Source: Faecalibacterium prausnitzii
Lineage (GTDB): Bacteria > Bacillota > Clostridia > Oscillospirales > Ruminococcaceae
NCBI GenBank assembly: GCA_002313795.1
Contig: DCCL01000141.1
Span: 1-15,679, forward strand
DNA: 15,679 bases
Reading direction: 5' to 3'
The translations under genes were made by a program, and so were the position numbers. Below, piece after piece: positions 13,723 through 15,679 of this stretch. Position 1 is the first letter of the stretch. Each line of letters begins with the position of its first letter. Under the pieces are notes generated by a model. That model was not told where the DNA came from. It was given only the letters and a program-made list of their open reading frames with translations, and did not search any database.

Positions 13723-15123
13723 GTGAATAACACAAAGACAAAAAAGAACCCGTGGCTCATCGTAGGCGTATTGGTCTTCTGTACGATGATCGCCACGTTT
13801 AACGAAACGATCCTGAATGTTGCACTGCTTCCGATTGCGGAAGAGCTTTCCATCAGCAGTGCAACGGCACAGTGGCTGATCACCTGCTATATGCTGGTTT
13901 CGACCGTGATGGTGCCGGTCACGGCATTTCTTTACCAGAGCATCCCGACAAAACGGCTGTGCTTCGGTGCAATGGGCATCCTGCTGATTGGCGGCATCGG
14001 CTGCTATTTTGCACCGAGTTTTCCGATCCTGCTGGCTTGCCGTATGTTTCAGGCTGTCGGTGCCAGCATGATGATCCCCATTATGATGAGCACCGCCCTG
14101 TTGGTGGCTCCCAAAGAGATGATAGGCACGGTCATGGCACTGTGTGTGTGCGGAACAACGCTGGGACCCGCCTTTGGCCCAACGATTTCCGGTGTTGTCA
14201 TTAAGCTGGCCGGATGGCGTGCAGTCTTCATCCTGATGATCGTCTTGGCCGCACTTGCGCTGGCTTCGATCGGCCTTTTCATCGACAATGTCGCGGAGAT
14301 CACGATGCCGCATTTCGATGTTTTGTCCGTGGCTCTGTCTACGGCAGGTCTTGCAGCGTTCCTGTATGGCGTCAGCATCATCTTCAGCAATACGGTTGAA
14401 AGTGCTGTGGTTGCAGTGGTCGGCCTGTTCATTGTGGCAACCTATGTAAAGCGTCAGATGACTCTGCAGCAGCCCATGCTGGATATGCGCCCGTTTGAAA
14501 ACCCCATGTTTACCTTGGGCATCGTGATGGTGTTCATGTCCATGCTGGTGAATTTCTCCCTCAACGTGACAACGCCTTCGTTCCTGCAGGGATGCTTTGG
14601 CGTATCCAGTATGGTATCTGCACTGCTTCTGCTTCCCGGTGTCCTGCTGAACGTTGTCTCCACAAATGTCAGCGGAAAAATCGTGGATAAATACGGTGCA
14701 AGATGGATGATCCCGGCAGGCTTTCTCGTGATCGCGGCTGCCGTCTGGGCTTTCTCCCGGTGCGGAGAGCAGACTTCGCTGGTGCTGATCATTGTATGCT
14801 ACTGCGTTATTTATCAGGGCATTGCGTTTACGCTGTCGCCCTCCCAGACAACGGCTCTCAGTACACTTTCCAAGGAAATGAATCCGCATGGTGTTGGCAT
14901 CGTGAACACCTTTATGCAGATGGCAGCGGGCATTGGCTCTTCGCTGTTCGGAGGCATTCAGGCAAAGGTCCAGACGGCTGCCATCGCAAACGGAGCCTCC
15001 GGCACACAGGCCATCGCAGATGGCTTTCATGGTGCGCTGTATGCCGCAATCATTGTCGCAGTTGTGGGTTTTGCTGCATCTGTGGTGTACTTTAAGGTGG
15101 AAAACGCGCGAAAAGCACGGTAA
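13723..15123 (+). CDS. MFS transporter, DHA2 (EmrB/QacA, 14-TM) type
   Basis: 466 aa, about 14 hydrophobic helices. Motifs: NETILNVALLPIAEEL (27-42, the DHA2 motif in helix 1, with N-E where many members have a Leu-Asp pair), WLITCYMLV (51-59), RMFQAVGASMMIP (107-119) and the antiporter motif C GTTLGPAFGPTISG (144-157). Motif C marks drug/H+ antiporters, so efflux is the likely direction. The start is GTG with AGGGAGA 10 bases upstream; the gap after the permease is 19 bases. In the operon it could export a toxic phenolic substrate or product, as PhlE is thought to do in the Pseudomonas phl cluster. The role is inferred from context. Confidence 0.88.
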   Translation: MNNTKTKKNPWLIVGVLVFCTMIATFNETILNVALLPIAEELSISSATAQWLITCYMLVSTVMVPVTAFLYQSIPTKRLCFGAMGILLIGGIGCYFAPSFPILLACRMFQAVGASMMIPIMMSTALLVAPKEMIGTVMALCVCGTTLGPAFGPTISGVVIKLAGWRAVFILMIVLAALALASIGLFIDNVAEITMPHFDVLSVALSTAGLAAFLYGVSIIFSNTVESAVVAVVGLFIVATYVKRQMTLQQPMLDMRPFENPMFTLGIVMVFMSMLVNFSLNVTTPSFLQGCFGVSSMVSALLLLPGVLLNVVSTNVSGKIVDKYGARWMIPAGFLVIAAAVWAFSRCGEQTSLVLIIVCYCVIYQGIAFTLSPSQTTALSTLSKEMNPHGVGIVNTFMQMAAGIGSSLFGGIQAKVQTAAIANGASGTQAIADGFHGALYAAIIVAVVGFAASVVYFKVENARKAR

Positions 15124-15569
15124 TGGGAATTATGGATTGTAAGCGTTATCTGCGGGGTCAGGTGGCCGCAAATGTTTATATGGCATTGCTGATCAACACA
15201 ACAGCGACTCTGCTTGCCGGGGGAGCAAGTCTGCCGGAATGGGTACGGGGATGCTGCACTGCTTTTACCATCAATACCGTGGCCTCTGTGATTTTGCCCG
15301 TTGAAGATTTCAGCAGGTGGTTCAGCGAACAAGTTTGCCCAAACAAAGAAAAATCATTCTGGAAACTTCTGGCTCAGGCTGTGGCAGCAAATCTGGTGTA
15401 TGTTACGATCATCAGTGCCTGCATGGCGGTTTTGAATACAGGAGTGAACGAAACGACCATCCCGACATGGTGGAGTACTTACCCAATCTTACTTCTGGTT
15501 GGAATTATCGGAAACATCCTGTGGGAGAAGCTGATGGGATGCGAAATAAAATTGCGAAAAGGTTTCTAG
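15123..15569 (+). CDS. Small membrane protein, possible DUF2798-type, two similar halves
   Basis: 148 aa with four predicted membrane helices: about 18-35 (YMALLINTTATLLAGG), 45-62 (AFTINTVASVILPV), 88-108 (AANLVYVTIISACMAVLN) and 118-135 (YPILLLVGIIGNILW). Each half is helix, short polar stretch with a Trp, helix, and then a charged end (EDFSRWF; EKLMGCE), which suggests an internal duplication. The layout recalls DUF2798 membrane proteins, but I am not certain. The ATG overlaps the MFS stop by one base (TAATG), so it is the last gene of the operon. No strong Shine-Dalgarno is visible, and an ATG at 15132 is an alternative start. The function is unknown; a helper of the transporter is one idea. 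Confidence 0.65.
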   Translation: MGIMDCKRYLRGQVAANVYMALLINTTATLLAGGASLPEWVRGCCTAFTINTVASVILPVEDFSRWFSEQVCPNKEKSFWKLLAQAVAANLVYVTIISACMAVLNTGVNETTIPTWWSTYPILLLVGIIGNILWEKLMGCEIKLRKGF

Positions 15570-15679
15570 CATTATTATCAACAAGGCCTGATAGCCCATT
15601 CACAAAGGGGTTATTGCAAAATAGCTTCAAATAAAAAATGAGATAGGTTTCCCCGAAATGAAGTGCACTCCGTCAAGTA
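15570..15679. other. Right edge without a gene
   Basis: 110 bases with no clear coding frame and no convincing terminator. The last 30 bases look unlike the rest of the operon and may be the edge of another element, possibly an insertion sequence cut by the window end. I could not confirm this. Confidence 0.4.

Noticed and set aside
13672..15030. A 452-codon open frame on the minus strand opposite the DHA2 transporter
   Set aside because: The product is rich in His, Arg, Cys and Gln, typical of antisense translation of a membrane protein gene. The plus-strand frame has all the transporter motifs.

Overview
The window looks like a chromosomal segment from a gut Firmicute, most likely of the Faecalibacterium/Oscillospiraceae type. 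This rests on the GC-rich coding style of the left two thirds, clostridial Shine-Dalgarno sites, sigma-A type promoters (TTGACA/TATAAT with 17-base spacers), U-tailed hairpin terminators and the protein families present. The genus is inferred, not proven.

Left part (1-6340). A VWA-like protein missing its N-terminus and a MoxR-like AAA+ ATPase form a plus-strand pair that ends at a terminator. On the minus strand there follow an initiator tRNA-fMet with its own promoter and terminator; an ECF sigma factor overlapping a membrane-anchored DUF4349 protein, with a structured leader upstream; an unrecognised 190-aa protein with a complete promoter and terminator; and an ornithine carbamoyltransferase standing alone, with a candidate ArgR operator.

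Middle part (6440-10834). A minus-strand operon encodes a GPH-type sugar/cation symporter, then an amidohydrolase-2 family enzyme, then a creatininase-family enzyme. A divergent AraC-type regulator faces it. This reads as a regulated uptake-and-hydrolysis pathway for a small molecule I cannot identify.

Right part (10918-15679). This stretch is AT-richer, most clearly in the regulator gene. A LysR-type regulator is divergent from a tightly packed plus-strand operon: a PhlG/phloretin-hydrolase-like C-C hydrolase, an AEC-family permease, a DHA2-type (14-TM) MFS transporter, and a small membrane protein with an apparent internal duplication. A single LysR-type palindrome lies inside the lysR promoter and about 63 bases upstream of the predicted operon start, which fits a regulator that represses itself and activates the operon. 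The enzyme family cleaves acylated phloroglucinol compounds (2,4-diacetylphloroglucinol, phloretin). The whole set is therefore a candidate inducible system for breaking down and transporting a plant polyphenol or a related aromatic ketone. This is the most interesting part of the window. The substrate and the transport directions are inference.
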